Shown: one piece after another, positions 6,428 through 14,095 of the stretch
Numbering within the stretch: position 1 is the stretch's first letter
Layout: every line of letters starts with the position of its first letter
Assembly (NCBI GenBank): GCA_965602785.1
Contig: CBFDAH010000039.1
Span: forward strand, 1-19,109
Length of the DNA stretch: 19,109 bases
Origin: JBGSLA01 sp965602785
GTDB taxonomy: Bacteria > Desulfobacterota > Desulfobaccia > Desulfobaccales > 0-14-0-80-60-11
Reading direction: 5' to 3'
Position numbers and translations under genes: made by a program
The notes under the pieces: model-generated
Told to the model about the DNA's origin: nothing
Database searches by the model: none
What the model saw: the letters and a program-made list of their open reading frames with translations, nothing else

Positions 6428-7288
6428 TTAAAAAAAACCTTTTAAGAGCTCGGTCACCGGGCGGTCCACCTGCCAGCTTCCCAGGGGGCCGGCGGCCAGG
6501 GCCGGAAAGGCCTCTTCCAGGATAGGGCGGTCCTTGCGGTAGAGCACCCCGAGGGGGATGCGGTCACCCCACTCCTTGGCTTTTTGGTAAGCCCAGAGCT
6601 CATTTTCCGGGTCATAGCCCGGCTCGTCCTCCACCCGGTAAACCCGGCTCTGATACCACTGGTAGGTGTTCACCTTGTTGAAGGAGACGCAAGGCTGCAG
6701 CACTTCTAAGAGGGCAAAGCCCCGGTGACTGATGGCCTGTCTATACAAATCCTTCAGGTGGTCTGTCATGCCGGCGAAACCCCGCCCCACCCAGGAACAG
6801 TCCTGGGCTACGGCCAGAGCCAGGGCGTGCAGGGGCGGATAGGGCACTCCCGCGGGCTGGATGAGGGTCTTAAAGCCCTGGTCGGACGTGGGAGAGGCCT
6901 GCCCCTTGGTGAGGCCGTATACCTGGTTGTTGTGCACCACCAGAGTCATATCGGGGTTGCGGCGGAAGGTGGCCAGCAGGTGATTGCCCCCTTCCCCGTA
7001 GCAGTCCCCATCCCCGGTGGTGACCACCACTTTGAGAGTGGGATTAGCCAGGCGCGCCCCGGTGGCCACCGGCAGGGCCCGGCCATGAATGCTGTTGAAG
7101 GTGTGGCTCTTGAGGTAATGGGGAAACTTACTGGACTGGCCGATCCCGGAGACGAATAGCATGTCTTCGGGGCGCAATTCCAGCTCCGCCAGGGCCTCCT
7201 TGCAGGCCTGGAGCATGGGAAAGTTCCCGCAGCCCGGACACCAGGCGGATTCGATGCTGTCGTAGAGGTCCAGCGGCAGCATAGACAT
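6428..7288 (-). CDS. korB: 2-oxoacid:ferredoxin oxidoreductase, beta subunit
   Basis: The 286-residue product is the thiamine-diphosphate subunit of a 2-oxoacid:ferredoxin oxidoreductase. CPGCGN (C17, C20) and a later Cys in LQPCVSFN fit the [4Fe-4S] ligands. GDGDCYGEGGNH (92-103) with HNNQVYGLTKGQ (119-130) is the TPP/Mg-binding region, and SGIGQSSKFPHY is the usual substrate-side segment. The enzyme splits or makes 2-oxoacids with CoA and ferredoxin in the cytosol. 2-oxoglutarate is likely, but pyruvate-type or branched substrates cannot be excluded. It follows the alpha subunit gene after 3 nt. GAGG is placed 7 nt before the in-frame ATG at 7282 and only 1 nt before the ATG at 7288, so the real start may be 7282. 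The gene ends with eight Ts spanning the last codons. Confidence 0.92.
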   Translation of the reverse strand: MSMLPLDLYDSIESAWCPGCGNFPMLQACKEALAELELRPEDMLFVSGIGQSSKFPHYLKSHTFNSIHGRALPVATGARLANPTLKVVVTTGDGDCYGEGGNHLLATFRRNPDMTLVVHNNQVYGLTKGQASPTSDQGFKTLIQPAGVPYPPLHALALAVAQDCSWVGRGFAGMTDHLKDLYRQAISHRGFALLEVLQPCVSFNKVNTYQWYQSRVYRVEDEPGYDPENELWAYQKAKEWGDRIPLGVLYRKDRPILEEAFPALAAGPLGSWQVDRPVTELLKGFF

Positions 7289-7291
7289 GCC

Positions 7292-8998
7292 TCACACCAG
7301 CCCGGCCAGGCCCCGGAGGACATACTCCGGGGTGAAGGGCAGGCCGTCGTATCTCAGGATCAGATGGTCCGGGACCAGCCCCGTCTCCCGTCTGAGGAGA
7401 CGGCCCAACTGGCCCGCGGCATTGGCTTCCACCATAATGACTTTTTGCGCCCCGTCCAGGGCCCGGGTCACGGCTTGACGGGGGAAGGGCCACACTTCCG
7501 CCAGGTGTACCAGCCGGGCCGGGGTGCCGTCCCGGTTCAGGCGGTCCACCGCCTCGGCCACCGGCCCCAGACTAGAACCCCAGGTAATCAGGGCCAGAGG
7601 GGCCTTTGGGTCGCCCGCGGTGGTGACGATGTCCATTTCTTGGGCCAGGCCCTTAAGTTTCCGAAGGCGCTTGTCGTGCATCCGGATCCGCACCTCCAGG
7701 TCTTCGGTGAGGTGACCGTCCGGGGTGTGTTCATCACAGTCGGCCACCACCAGTTCCGGCCCGAAACCCGGCAAGCGCCGGGGGGAGATGCCGTCGTCGG
7801 TGATGGCGTAGCGCTCGTAGTCCCCGCCGGTGGACTCCGGGGCCGGTTCACGGGGGACCTGCACGTCCGGGAAGTCACCGGCGATATGGGTGACTTGCGT
7901 ATCGCCGAAATATTGGTCGGTGAGGATAAACACCGGCGTCTGGTAGCGCTCCGCCAAGCGGAGGGCCTTGGCGGCCAGTTCGTAGCCCTGGGCCGGGGTG
8001 CCGGGGGCCAATACCGCCCGGGGGAAGTCGTCCTGACCGGCATGGAGCACGAACTCCAGATCTCCCTGGGAAGTGCGGGTGGGAAGTCCGGTGCTGGGTC
8101 CGGGACGCTGGGATATCACCACCACCACCGGCGTTTCCGTCATGGCGGCCAGACCGACTCCTTCGGTCATGAGGCAGAAGCCGCCGCCGGAGGTGCCGGT
8201 CATGGCCCGGGCTCCGGCAAAGGAGGCGCCGATGGCCATATTGATGGCGGCGATTTCGTCTTCAGTCTGCTCCACCACCACCTGCCACTTAGCCGCCCGC
8301 TGACTCAGGGCGTTGAACAGGCTGGTCCACGGGGTCATGGGGTAGCCGCAGAGGAAGGTGAGCCCCCCGGCCAGCGCCCCCAGGGCCATGGCCTCGTGGC
8401 CGCTGATGAGCAGGCGGGGTTCCGACGGTTTGGCGATGTCTGCCAGAGAGAATGGGTGCCCCTGGGCTTTCCCCAGGTCGAAGCCGTTTTGGGCGGCTCG
8501 ACGGTTCCAGCCCACTATTTCCTCGCCTTTGGCGCCGAAGGTCTGCTCCAGAAGGTCCGCCAGGCCTGCCACCGGCACCCCCAGGAGCCCCAGGATGGCC
8601 CCGCAGGCCCCGGCATTGACGGCAATGTCGCCGGCCTGGGTTTCAGGCAGGACAGTGTCAGGAGACAAGGCCAGGGATTTCACCCCAGCCGGCGCTTTAT
8701 TGACCTGGGATTCGTCAAAAATGGTGATGCCTGCCGGGGAGACCTTCTGCTGGTGCAGGTCCACCGTTTCCTGGTTGAGGGCCACCAGGATATCCACGCC
8801 TTCCCGAGGAGCTATGATGCCATGGTCGCTGACCCGAATGACGTTGAAGAGGTGCCCACCCCGGATGCGGGATTGGTAGGACTGGGAGACGAGCACCTGG
8901 CAGCCGTGGCGCACCAGGGCCTTGGCCAGAGGGCCGGTGATGGCGTGGACCCCCTGGCCCGCCGCGCCGCCGATCAAGATATTGAGATCTATGGTCAT
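7292..8998 (-). CDS. korA: 2-oxoacid:ferredoxin oxidoreductase, fused gamma-alpha subunit
   Basis: The 568-residue product joins two subunits. The N-terminal gamma domain (about 1-190) opens with ILIGGAAGQGVHAITG and contains SQSYQSRIRGG. The alpha/pyrimidine domain (about 205-400) contains SGHEAMALGA, FLCGYPMTPWTS, EQTEDEIAAINMAIGASFAG and GTSGGGF. A transketolase C-terminal-like domain follows (about 430-565). This fusion is the standard KorA layout. The frame extends upstream to 9130, but a promoter at 9045-9073 lies inside that extension. The ATG at 8998 gives the conserved N-terminus and has AGGT 8 nt upstream. No separate ferredoxin (delta) subunit gene is adjacent, consistent with the two-subunit type. 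Confidence 0.92.
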   Translation of the reverse strand: MTIDLNILIGGAAGQGVHAITGPLAKALVRHGCQVLVSQSYQSRIRGGHLFNVIRVSDHGIIAPREGVDILVALNQETVDLHQQKVSPAGITIFDESQVNKAPAGVKSLALSPDTVLPETQAGDIAVNAGACGAILGLLGVPVAGLADLLEQTFGAKGEEIVGWNRRAAQNGFDLGKAQGHPFSLADIAKPSEPRLLISGHEAMALGALAGGLTFLCGYPMTPWTSLFNALSQRAAKWQVVVEQTEDEIAAINMAIGASFAGARAMTGTSGGGFCLMTEGVGLAAMTETPVVVVISQRPGPSTGLPTRTSQGDLEFVLHAGQDDFPRAVLAPGTPAQGYELAAKALRLAERYQTPVFILTDQYFGDTQVTHIAGDFPDVQVPREPAPESTGGDYERYAITDDGISPRRLPGFGPELVVADCDEHTPDGHLTEDLEVRIRMHDKRLRKLKGLAQEMDIVTTAGDPKAPLALITWGSSLGPVAEAVDRLNRDGTPARLVHLAEVWPFPRQAVTRALDGAQKVIMVEANAAGQLGRLLRRETGLVPDHLILRYDGLPFTPEYVLRGLAGLV

Positions 8999-9044
8999 TA
9001 CCAGACCTGCAGGCCAAGTGAAAATCTGCACATATCCAACGTTA

Positions 9045-9073
9045 AAAATAATATGAGCCGTTGCACTTGTCAA
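9045..9073 (-). promoter_or_regulatory. Sigma70-like promoter of korAB
   Basis: On the minus strand a perfect -35 box TTGACA (9068-9073) and TATTTT (9045-9050) are separated by 17 nt. The start point would lie about 40 nt before the chosen korA ATG. Confidence 0.8.
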
Positions 9074-9130
9074 CAAGAAATACCTTAACGCTGGGGCGTT
9101 CAGGGATCGAGTCGGGGCACAGGGAGTCAA

Positions 9131-9154
9131 GGTCTCCGAAAGACCGGCCTTTTT
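9131..9154 (+). terminator. Terminator-like hairpin in divergent region
   Basis: GGTCT and AGACC pair around CCGAA, and after GGCC comes TTTTT on the plus strand. No plus-strand gene ends upstream, since korA runs away to the left on the minus strand. The site therefore either ends antisense or small-RNA transcription, or is chance. The stem is short. Confidence 0.35.
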
Positions 9155-9178
9155 CTACCCCAAGAACCTGGCAGAACC

Positions 9179-9206
9179 TTGCTTGCCTGCTAACAGTGCT
9201 TATTTT
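9179..9206 (+). promoter_or_regulatory. Possible promoter of the MFS transporter
   Basis: TTGCTT (9179-9184) and TATTTT (9201-9206) have a 16-nt spacer, in the only AT-richer patch between the korAB promoter and the transporter start. The match is modest. Confidence 0.35.
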
Positions 9207-9293
9207 AGGACAATACAGGCGAGGGCCGGGGAGCGCAGATTCCTTTGTCCTCTCCGCAAGAATGGGTTACCTAATCCCGAGGGGGTAAAGCTT

Positions 9294-10670
9294 ATGCCGC
9301 CACCGTCCGCCGACAACCAGCCCTCAGCCTCCAACCGCGTCGTTTACCTGGCCGCCGGCATAGCCGCGGTGGGAGGTATTCTCTGAGGCTACGACCTTGC
9401 GGTCATCGGCGGCGCCATCCTGTTCATCAAACGGGAGTTTGCCCTCTCCACAACCATGCAGGAAGTGGTGGTCAGCGCCGCCCTCCTGGGAGCCATGCTA
9501 GGCGCGGCCACGGGCGCCACCTGTGCCAACCGATTGGGGCGGCGGCAGTTCCTCCTACTTATGGCCGTGGTAAACGTAGCCGGGGTCCTCGGCACGGTCG
9601 TGGCCCCCACGGTGGGCTGGCTGGTTGCCAGCCGGGCCCTCACCGGCGCTGCGTTTGGGATCGTGGCTTTTACCGCCCCTCTCTACATTTCTGAATTATC
9701 TCCGGCCAACGTCCGGGGCAAGCTGGTGTCCCTCTACAGTCTGGCCATCGTGATAGGGGTTCTGATCTCCGGCCTGGTGGACTATGCCCTGTCAGGGACC
9801 GGCCAGTGGCGGTGGATGTTTGGCCTGGGAGCATTCCCGGCCATCCTCTTTGGGGTGGGGGTGGGGTTCTTGCCGGAGAGCCCGCGCTGGCTGGTGGCGA
9901 GAAACCTTCTTCCCCAAGCCCGGGCCTCATTGACGCGGCTGCGGGGCACCACGGGCGTGGATGCGGAACTTGAGGCCATTCAGAAAAGCCTCCTGGACCA
10001 GAGCGCCGGCTGCGCCAACCTGTCATCGCCAGCCATCAGACCGCGGCTGGTCATGGGCATCTGCCTGGCCATCATCCGGCAGGTCACCGGGGTCATTATC
10101 CTCGCCCTGTATGCCCCCACCGTCTTTGCCATGGCCGGCATAAAATCACCTTCCTTGGATATCCTGGCATCAGTTGTGGTGGCCGTCATCCTCATCCTGA
10201 TGACCCTAGTCGCCATGCAGCTCTTAGACCGGATGGGGCGGCGGCCCCTGCTGCTCATCGGCCTGGCTGGCGCCTTCTTTAGCCTCATCTTTCTGGGACT
10301 TGACTTCAAATTGCCCCAACTGCGCCAGTTTTTGGGGCCGGTGGCCTTGGTGAGCCTCATTTTCTTGACGGTCTTCTGGACCCTCGGACCGGGTACCGTG
10401 GTTATTACGCTGATCTCGGAGATCTTCCCCCTCAAGATCCGCGGCCAGGCCATGGCTGTGGCCACTGTCGCCCTCTGGGGGGCTTACTTTGCGGCGAGCA
10501 TCACCTTCCTCAGCCTGGTGGATTTTCTGGGGCACGCCGGAGCCTTCTGGTTCACCAGTCTGTTGGTTCTAGTCTCCTTTGTTTATACGTATTTCTTCGT
10601 ACCGGAGACCAAGGGACTTAGCCTGGAAGAGATCGAGGCGGAGATTTGCGGCCGGCCGGGGGCGAGTTGA
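9294..10670 (+). CDS. Sugar-porter-type MFS transporter with in-frame TGA at codon 31
   Basis: The ATG at 9294 has AGGGGG 8 nt upstream. The frame is open to 10670 (458 codons) except for a TGA at 9384-9386. That codon sits inside the helix-1 signature GGIL-x-GYDLAVIGGA, where family members usually have Phe. All later sugar-porter marks are intact: NRLGRR (79-84), APLYISELSPANVRG, PESPRWL (194-200), DRMGRR (312-317), SEIFPLKIRG (375-384) and PETKG (437-441), on twelve hydrophobic helices. Binding-site positions differ from hexose carriers: QQxxGxN reads RQVTGVI, so the substrate is probably not a common hexose. Without readthrough, only a start at 9456 (404 residues, no ribosome binding site) could yield product, lacking helix 1. 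Selenocysteine, suppression, a fresh nonsense mutation (TGG to TGA) and a sequencing error all remain possible. Confidence 0.8.
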
Positions 10671-10709
10671 GGTATGCGGTAACTTGTTGTGGCAGGTAGG
10701 GTTTTGACG

Positions 10710-10770
10710 GCGGGGGCCAAAGATTGCGGACCCCTGCCCCCGCACCACCTGGCCCCCTGCTGTTCAGGGG
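10710..10770. repeat. Multi-hairpin repeat, degenerate copy C
   Basis: Perfect 8-bp arms GCGGGGGC (10710-10717) and GCCCCCGC (10736-10743) are followed by CACCACCT, then a hairpin CCCCTG / CAGGGG (10754-10770). The segment GGACCCCTGCCCCC and the order of the two hairpins match copy B. It lies between the convergent transporter and dnaJ genes, 40 nt after the first and 56 nt after the second. It could block transcription from both sides, although no U-tract is present. Confidence 0.6.
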
Positions 10771-10825
10771 ATTTGCCTAAACTGAGAGAACCGCAGCACC
10801 CCCCAGAGAGGCCAGCGGTCTCATC

Positions 10826-11977
10826 TTAGAGCTTGCTATTCCAGTTCTTGACGCTGTTCCAGAGCTTGTGCAACAAACCCTCCTCATGTTTCGGAGTTTC
10901 GAGCACCGAGGTCTGGCCGGTGGGGTCTTCCTGGGCCAGCTCCTTGAGGAGGTCGGTCTGCCGGGGAGTGAGATCCCGGGGGATGACCACCTTCACCTCC
11001 ACCAAAAGGTCGCCCTGACGGCCCCCCTTGGGGTAGGGAACCCCTTCCCCTCTCAGGCGGATTACTTCCCCGGCCTGGGTGCCGGGGGGAATGACGATCT
11101 CCTTGGTGCCCTTCAGGGTGGGTAGGGTGAGGCGGGTGCCCAGGGCGGCCTGGGAGAAGGAGACGGGGGCGGTGAGGCGCAGGTCGTAGCCCTCCCGCTG
11201 GAAGAGTTCGTGGGGCCGCACCTGGAGGATGATGTAGAGGTCGCCCCGGGGTCCGCCGTGACGTCCGGCGTTTCCTTCCCCCGCCATGACCAGGTGGGTG
11301 CCGCTGTCCACACCCGGGGGAATTTTCACCTTGAGCTTCTTCTTTTCCCGGGTTTGGCCCTCACCGTGGCACTCGTGGCAGGGCTCGGCGATGAACTCCC
11401 GTTGGCCCCCGCAGCGGGAGCAGGTGGTGGTGATCTGAAAGATGCCCTGGGTGCGGGTGATCACCCCCCGGCCGCCGCAGGCAGGACAGGGGACCTTGCT
11501 GGTGCCGGGTTTGGCGCCGCTCCCGGTGCAGGTGTGGCAGGTCACCACCCGGGGCACCTCGATGGTCACCTCCGTGCCCAGGCTGGCGTCCATGAAGTCC
11601 AGGGTCAGGTCATACCGCAGATCGCTTCCCGCCTGGGGCCGCCCCTCCCGAGGGCCGAAGTCCCCGAAGCCGAAAATGTCCTCAAAGACGTCACTGAAAC
11701 TGCGGAAGATGTCGGAGAAATCGTGGAACCCGGTGAAGCCGGTGGAGGAGACCCCCTCGTGGCCATAAACGTCGTAGAGGCGCCGCTTCTCCGGGTCATG
11801 CAAGACCTCGTAAGCTTCGGCCGCCTCTTTGAACTTGTCCTCCGCCTCTTTGTTACCGGGATTGCGGTCAGGGTGGTACTTGAGGGCGATCTGGCGGTAT
11901 TGTTTTTTGATTTCTTCAGGGGTGGCGTCGCGTGCCACCCCCAGGATACGATAATAGTCTTTCCGGTTGGTTGCCAT
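10826..11977 (-). CDS. dnaJ: Chaperone protein DnaJ (type I Hsp40)
   Basis: The 383-residue product has the full type I layout. It has a J domain (1-70) with HPD at 35-37, a Gly/Phe-rich stretch (80-108) and a zinc region with four CxxC pairs: C147/C150, C164/C167, C186/C189 and C200/C203. A C-terminal client-binding domain follows. It stimulates DnaK ATPase and delivers unfolded clients in the cytosol. The third zinc motif reads CSRCGGQR, lacking the last conserved Gly, though both Cys are kept. The gene starts 5 nt after the thiamine-binding protein gene, with no strong ribosome binding site, so coupling is likely. dnaK and grpE are not in the window, so this is not the usual heat-shock operon, and no CIRCE element is visible. 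Confidence 0.96.
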   Translation of the reverse strand: MATNRKDYYRILGVARDATPEEIKKQYRQIALKYHPDRNPGNKEAEDKFKEAAEAYEVLHDPEKRRLYDVYGHEGVSSTGFTGFHDFSDIFRSFSDVFEDIFGFGDFGPREGRPQAGSDLRYDLTLDFMDASLGTEVTIEVPRVVTCHTCTGSGAKPGTSKVPCPACGGRGVITRTQGIFQITTTCSRCGGQREFIAEPCHECHGEGQTREKKKLKVKIPPGVDSGTHLVMAGEGNAGRHGGPRGDLYIILQVRPHELFQREGYDLRLTAPVSFSQAALGTRLTLPTLKGTKEIVIPPGTQAGEVIRLRGEGVPYPKGGRQGDLLVEVKVVIPRDLTPRQTDLLKELAQEDPTGQTSVLETPKHEEGLLHKLWNSVKNWNSKL

Positions 11978-11982
11978 AGTAT

Positions 11983-12282
11983 TCAGGTTAAGCGGGCCTC
12001 GATGGAGGTGGTTTTTTCGTCCAGAACCACCCGTTTGTCCCGCCGGTCGTCAAGAGTGATGTGGGTGACGACCCGTTCTACCCCTTTCTCAAAAGGAAGT
12101 TCATGGAGGACGCGGGCCAATTCCAGGAGCTTGGCCGGAGGCCCTTCAATGATGGTGCCCATGTCCGTAAGCCGGTGAGGGATCTTTTCACGGCGCAGGT
12201 GCTTGACTAGAGAAGCGATGTAGTCACCCACGCTGGGAGTGCCGAGTCCCACGGGAAGGACGCTGATTTCCATAAGCGCCAT
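11983..12282 (-). CDS. MTH1187-family thiamine-binding protein (UPF0045/DUF77)
   Basis: The protein has 99 residues with the start chosen here. It matches the DUF77/MTH1187 family: ISVLPVGLGTPSVGDYIASL near the start, HRLTDMGTIIEG in the middle and VVTHITLDDRRDK near the end. Family members are small ferredoxin-like tetramers; some bind thiamine, hence the current name. The longer frame would start with TTG at 12297. The ATG at 12282 has AAGGG 7 nt upstream, overlapping the end of the receiver gene, so it is preferred. It sits between a receiver gene and dnaJ with gaps of 11 and 5 nt, so all three are probably one transcript. A role beyond thiamine binding is unknown. Confidence 0.9.
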   Translation of the reverse strand: MALMEISVLPVGLGTPSVGDYIASLVKHLRREKIPHRLTDMGTIIEGPPAKLLELARVLHELPFEKGVERVVTHITLDDRRDKRVVLDEKTTSIEARLT

Positions 12283-12293
12283 GACTCGCCCTT

Positions 12294-12656
12294 TCAAGCC
12301 GCCTGGTTTCCCATAAGAAGGCGGCGCACCGTTTCCTTCAGCGCGTCCAAGTCCGGAGACTTGAGAACAAAGGCATCTGCACCCCAGTCTTTAAGATCAT
12401 GGGGCGGTTTGAAATGGGAAAACAAGATGACCCGGGTCTTTTTGCTGGTGCCCTTGACAATTCTGCCGGTTTCCAGCCCGGACATGTCGGGCAACAGGAC
12501 CTCCAGGATCACCACGTCTGGATGAAAGGCTTCCATCAGGCGGACACCATCCCCCCCGGATCCGGCCACCTGGACTTCGTACCCTTCTTCCAGAAACTCT
12601 TCCTGGCAGAGCCGCTGGATATGCGGCTCACCGTCAACGAATAGAACCTTTCCCAT
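12294..12656 (-). CDS. Stand-alone receiver-domain protein with Glu at the phospho-site
   Basis: The protein has 120 residues and is a single CheY-like receiver with no output domain. FVDGEPHI (residues 6-13) replaces the usual VDDEP, losing one of the paired acidic residues. The phosphoacceptor position in VILEVLLPDMSG is E52 instead of Asp. Ser80 (VILFS) and Lys99 (FVLKS) are kept. Glu at this site often mimics the phosphorylated state, so the protein may be always active or regulated otherwise; that is inference. The longer frame would begin with GTG at 12665; the ATG at 12656 is chosen because a GGGGG lies 8 nt upstream. It is the first gene after the promoter at 12700-12728 and leads into the thiamine-binding protein and dnaJ. 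Confidence 0.85.
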   Translation of the reverse strand: MGKVLFVDGEPHIQRLCQEEFLEEGYEVQVAGSGGDGVRLMEAFHPDVVILEVLLPDMSGLETGRIVKGTSKKTRVILFSHFKPPHDLKDWGADAFVLKSPDLDALKETVRRLLMGNQAA

Positions 12657-12699
12657 CAGGAGCACCCCCTTCTTGAAGCGCTCCCCCTATGCTGCGGTA

Positions 12700-12728
12700 A
12701 TTATAATACTTCAAAGCGGTTTTGTCCA
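12700..12728 (-). promoter_or_regulatory. Sigma70 promoter of receiver-DUF77-dnaJ operon
   Basis: On the minus strand TGGACA (12723-12728) and a perfect TATAAT (12700-12705) have a 17-nt spacer. Transcription would start about 37 nt before the receiver ATG. It lies between rarA and the receiver gene, so this operon need not depend on rarA transcription. Confidence 0.82.
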
Positions 12729-12769
12729 GATGGGGAAAGTATGTTTCTAGGGGTTTTCCTGAGATAAAA

Positions 12770-14086
12770 TTAGGAATTTTCCTGAGGCCGACGGCGGGCC
12801 CGCCAGTGGGCGGCCAGTTCCGCTTCCTCGCCTTCCTCCCCGGGCGCATAAAATTTTTCCTCGGACAAGGCCTCCGGTAAATAGACCTGGTCCACCCAGT
12901 GGCCGGGGAAATCATGGGGATACAGGTAGCCCTCCCCGTGGCCCAGGGCCGGTCCGTCCCGGGAGGGGTCTTGTAGCGGGGTGGGCACCTGGGTGAGGCC
13001 CTTTTCCTTCAGGCAGGCCTTGGCCTTGAAATAGGCCTGGGTGGAGTTGCTCTTGGGGGCCAGCGCCAGATACATGGTGGCCTGGGCCAGATGGTATTCG
13101 GCTTCGGGGAGGCCCACCCAGGTGAGGGCCTGGGCCGCGGCGGCCACCACCACCAGGGCCTGGGGGTCGGCCAGCCCGATGTCTTCCGAGGCCAGAATTA
13201 AGAGGCGGCGCATGATCAGGCGAGGGTCCTCCCCGCCGGTGACCAGGCGGGCCAGCCAGTAGAGGGCGGCGTCCACGTCCGAGCCCCTGACGCTCTTGAT
13301 AAAGGCGCTCAGGGTGTCGTAGTGAGCATCCCCTTGTTTGTCATACAGGAGGTCCCGGCGGGGCAGACATTCTTGTATTACTTCCAGGGTAAGAGGGATC
13401 AGGCCGTCAGGCGCGGGCGGGGTGCTGAGCGCGGCCAGCTCCAGGGTGTTCAGGGCCCGGCGGGCGTCGCCACCGGACATGTGGACCAGGTAGGCCAGGG
13501 CTTCCTGGTCCAGCGCCACCTGAAGATTCCCCAGGCCTCGATCCCGGTCCGCCAGGGCCAGGTTTATTATGGTGACCAACTCGGCAGGGGCCAAGGGCTC
13601 AAACACGAAGACCCGGGCCCGGGACAGCAGTGGCCCGATGATTTCGAAGTAGGGGTTCTCCGTGGTGGCGCCGATAAGAGTCAGGAGCCCTTCTTCCACG
13701 TGGGGCAGGAGCGTGTCCTGCTGGGCTTTGTTAAAGCGGTGGATTTCGTCCAACAGCACCACGGTGCGGCGGCCGGCATCCCGGAGGCGGCGGGCCTCCT
13801 CTACAAGTTTCCTGACCTCCGCCACCCCCACCGTCACAGCGCTCAAGGCGAAAAATTCGCAGTCCAGTTCCCGGGCGACGAGGCGGGCCAGAGTAGTCTT
13901 GCCGCAGCCCGGCGGCCCCCAGAAAATCAGGGAGGCGAAAAGCCGCCGGGCCTTCATGGCCCGCCATAATATGCGGCCTTCCCCCACCAAATGCCCCTGG
14001 CCCACAAACTCCGAGAGCTCCCGAGGCCGTATCCTGGCAGCCAAAGGCTCAGGCGGTGCGAAAAGAGAGGGGGTAGTGGCTTTCAT
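12770..14086 (-). CDS. rarA: Replication-associated recombination protein A
   Basis: The 438-residue product is a clamp-loader-type AAA+ ATPase of the RarA/MgsA/WRNIP1 family. Walker A is GPPGCGKT (57-64), Walker B is VVLLDEIH (109-116), sensor 1 is ATTENP (140-145) and the arginine finger is SRAR (155-158). The C-terminal part (SGGDARRALN; GLADPQALVVVAAAAQA; STQAYFKAK; YPHDFPGHWVDQVYLP) is the usual RarA tetramerisation region. It acts at stalled replication forks. The ATG at 14086 gives the expected N-terminus but has no ribosome binding site; repeat copy B ends only 9 nt upstream. The gene is separated from lnt by that repeat and is followed by the promoter of the receiver operon. Its own promoter is not visible. 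Confidence 0.95.
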   Translation of the reverse strand: MKATTPSLFAPPEPLAARIRPRELSEFVGQGHLVGEGRILWRAMKARRLFASLIFWGPPGCGKTTLARLVARELDCEFFALSAVTVGVAEVRKLVEEARRLRDAGRRTVVLLDEIHRFNKAQQDTLLPHVEEGLLTLIGATTENPYFEIIGPLLSRARVFVFEPLAPAELVTIINLALADRDRGLGNLQVALDQEALAYLVHMSGGDARRALNTLELAALSTPPAPDGLIPLTLEVIQECLPRRDLLYDKQGDAHYDTLSAFIKSVRGSDVDAALYWLARLVTGGEDPRLIMRRLLILASEDIGLADPQALVVVAAAAQALTWVGLPEAEYHLAQATMYLALAPKSNSTQAYFKAKACLKEKGLTQVPTPLQDPSRDGPALGHGEGYLYPHDFPGHWVDQVYLPEALSEEKFYAPGEEGEEAELAAHWRARRRPQENS

Positions 14087-14095
14087 GGTTGAGAT

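Noticed and set aside
6134..6445. 103-codon plus-strand frame covering the small membrane protein gene
   Set aside because: No ribosome binding site and no protein features, whereas the opposite strand has a strong ribosome binding site and a clear membrane helix.
7364..9088. Long plus-strand frame opposite korA (574 codons)
   Set aside because: It is a shadow of GC-rich coding sequence; its His/Gly/Gln-rich translation has no family match and the minus strand is clearly KorA. The same applies to other long antisense frames, for example opposite lnt, dnaJ and the glycosyltransferase.
8999..9130. N-terminal extension of korA to 9130
   Set aside because: It contains a near-consensus promoter and does not resemble KorA; the ATG at 8998 gives the family N-terminus.
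9183..9386. 67-codon plus-strand frame ending at the TGA as a separate gene
   Set aside because: Its second half is the N-terminus of the sugar porter, including half of the GGIL-GYD motif; the first half has no ribosome binding site.
9391..9403. Hairpin GACC-TTGC-GGTC as a SECIS element for the transporter TGA
   Set aside because: Its loop begins too close to the TGA (about 10 nt) and lacks G in the first loop positions, unlike typical bacterial SECIS elements.
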